From: Cylindrotheca closterium
Taxonomy: Eukaryota; Bacillariophyta; Bacillariophyceae; Bacillariales; Bacillariaceae
DNA: 64,000 nt
Reading direction: 5' to 3'
NCBI GenBank assembly: GCA_933822405.4
Contig: CAKOGP040001858.1
Span: forward strand, 1-64,000
Below are positions 63,625 to 64,000 of this stretch, in pieces. The notes under the pieces were generated by a model, which was not told the origin of the DNA, did not search any database, and saw nothing but the letters and a program-made list of their open reading frames with translations. Numbering within the stretch: position 1 is the first letter of the stretch; every line of letters starts with the position of its first letter. The translations under genes and the position numbers were made by a program.

Positions 63625-63929
63625 TCAGAGACTGTCCAATCCCAGCACGAAGATTGATTGATTATCCATTCATTCGTGTTTGTATCTTGAATCTCTGATT
63701 TGTATTTCAAAGAATGTAGTTTTTGACACTTGTACACCCAGCTCTACATTATAATATCATTCATCATTGTCACTATTTGGAAAATTAGAGTGGACTGCTC
63801 TGTGCGGTACCAGGGTACTATCGTACTTTTTACTTTATTTGGAGAGTTGTCGAGCAATTTGAAAACATCGGACAGGTAGACGGACAAACGGAAGTCCTAT
63901 TGTCTAATACTGTATTATCGTGAGGGCTG
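63625..63929. other. intergenic, nothing recognised
   Basis: 3' flank of RAD52 and probable 3' flank of the convergent gene entering from the right edge. Confidence 0.5.
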
Positions 63930-64000
63930 TCACCTGAAACCCTTCTTCTCTTCACCAGCTTCATCGCCTTTGTCACGCGAAATTTCCTTGATAATACTAT
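63930..64000 (-). CDS. possible 3' end of a gene cut by the window edge
   Basis: The minus strand reads an uninterrupted charged sequence (KEISRDKGDEAGEEKKGFR) to TGA at 63932-63930. It looks like a typical soluble C-terminus, but 23 codons are too few to identify. Confidence 0.35.
   Translation of the reverse strand, partial: SIIKEISRDKGDEAGEEKKGFR

Noticed and set aside
1..64000. tRNA, rRNA or snRNA genes
   Set aside because: I looked for T-loop and known small-RNA signatures by eye and found none convincing; a covariance-model scan would decide.

Overview
The window looks like nuclear DNA of a diatom, probably a pennate one. The supports are: short GT-AG introns that join conserved domains in phase; proteins with helicase-associated (HA) domains; BspA-type and plant-type leucine-rich repeat proteins without kinases; a plastid-type presequence with an SSSF motif; and mitochondrial presequences on redox enzymes. 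There is no operon logic. Genes lie on both strands and are often head to head. The species cannot be fixed from sequence alone.

Layout. 0.2-3.6 kb: a complete piggyBac-type DNA transposon (15-bp perfect terminal inverted repeats, TTAA on both sides). Its single long reading frame carries a DEDDh exonuclease domain ahead of the transposase and is interrupted once by TGA. 4.4-7.6 kb: an unknown coiled-coil/SR-rich protein and a four-exon PDIL5-4/ERGIC-type protein disulfide isomerase. 9.4-14.4 kb: two divergent HA-domain proteins. 14.8-17.4 kb: a membrane protein and a BspA LRR protein. 17.6-22.3 kb: a mitochondrial-type hybrid cluster protein (Hcp) head to head with a diflavin reductase, a plausible redox pair. 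22.5-23.7 kb: a frameshifted GH18 pseudoenzyme. 24.0-25.1 kb: a DEK_C plus double-SWIB protein.

24.6-38.7 kb is a tandem duplication of a SWIB / unknown gene X / armadillo-like gene cassette. The left copy keeps an intact SWIB gene, an N-terminally shortened X and a decayed armadillo fragment. The right copy has a truncated SWIB gene and intact X and armadillo genes. About 2.2 kb sits at the junction. It holds a broken copy of the beta-trefoil-like gene found at 57.3 kb, enclosed by roughly 115-120-bp inverted repeats. A 2.75-kb stretch of the two copies is almost identical, whereas gene X next to it has diverged strongly.

40.9-64 kb: CAF1 deadenylase, two small unknown genes, a repeat-rich membrane protein, a transmembrane LRR protein, a giant ankyrin/coiled-coil protein with nested tandem repeats, a TPR protein, the beta-trefoil-like parent gene, a plastid-targeted repeat protein, an 870-bp element with 110-bp perfect direct repeats and a 5-bp target duplication, a RAD52 homologue, and the 3' end of one more gene.

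Starts were set to the first plausible ATG. All exon joins are my own readings of splice sites and phase; no transcripts were available.
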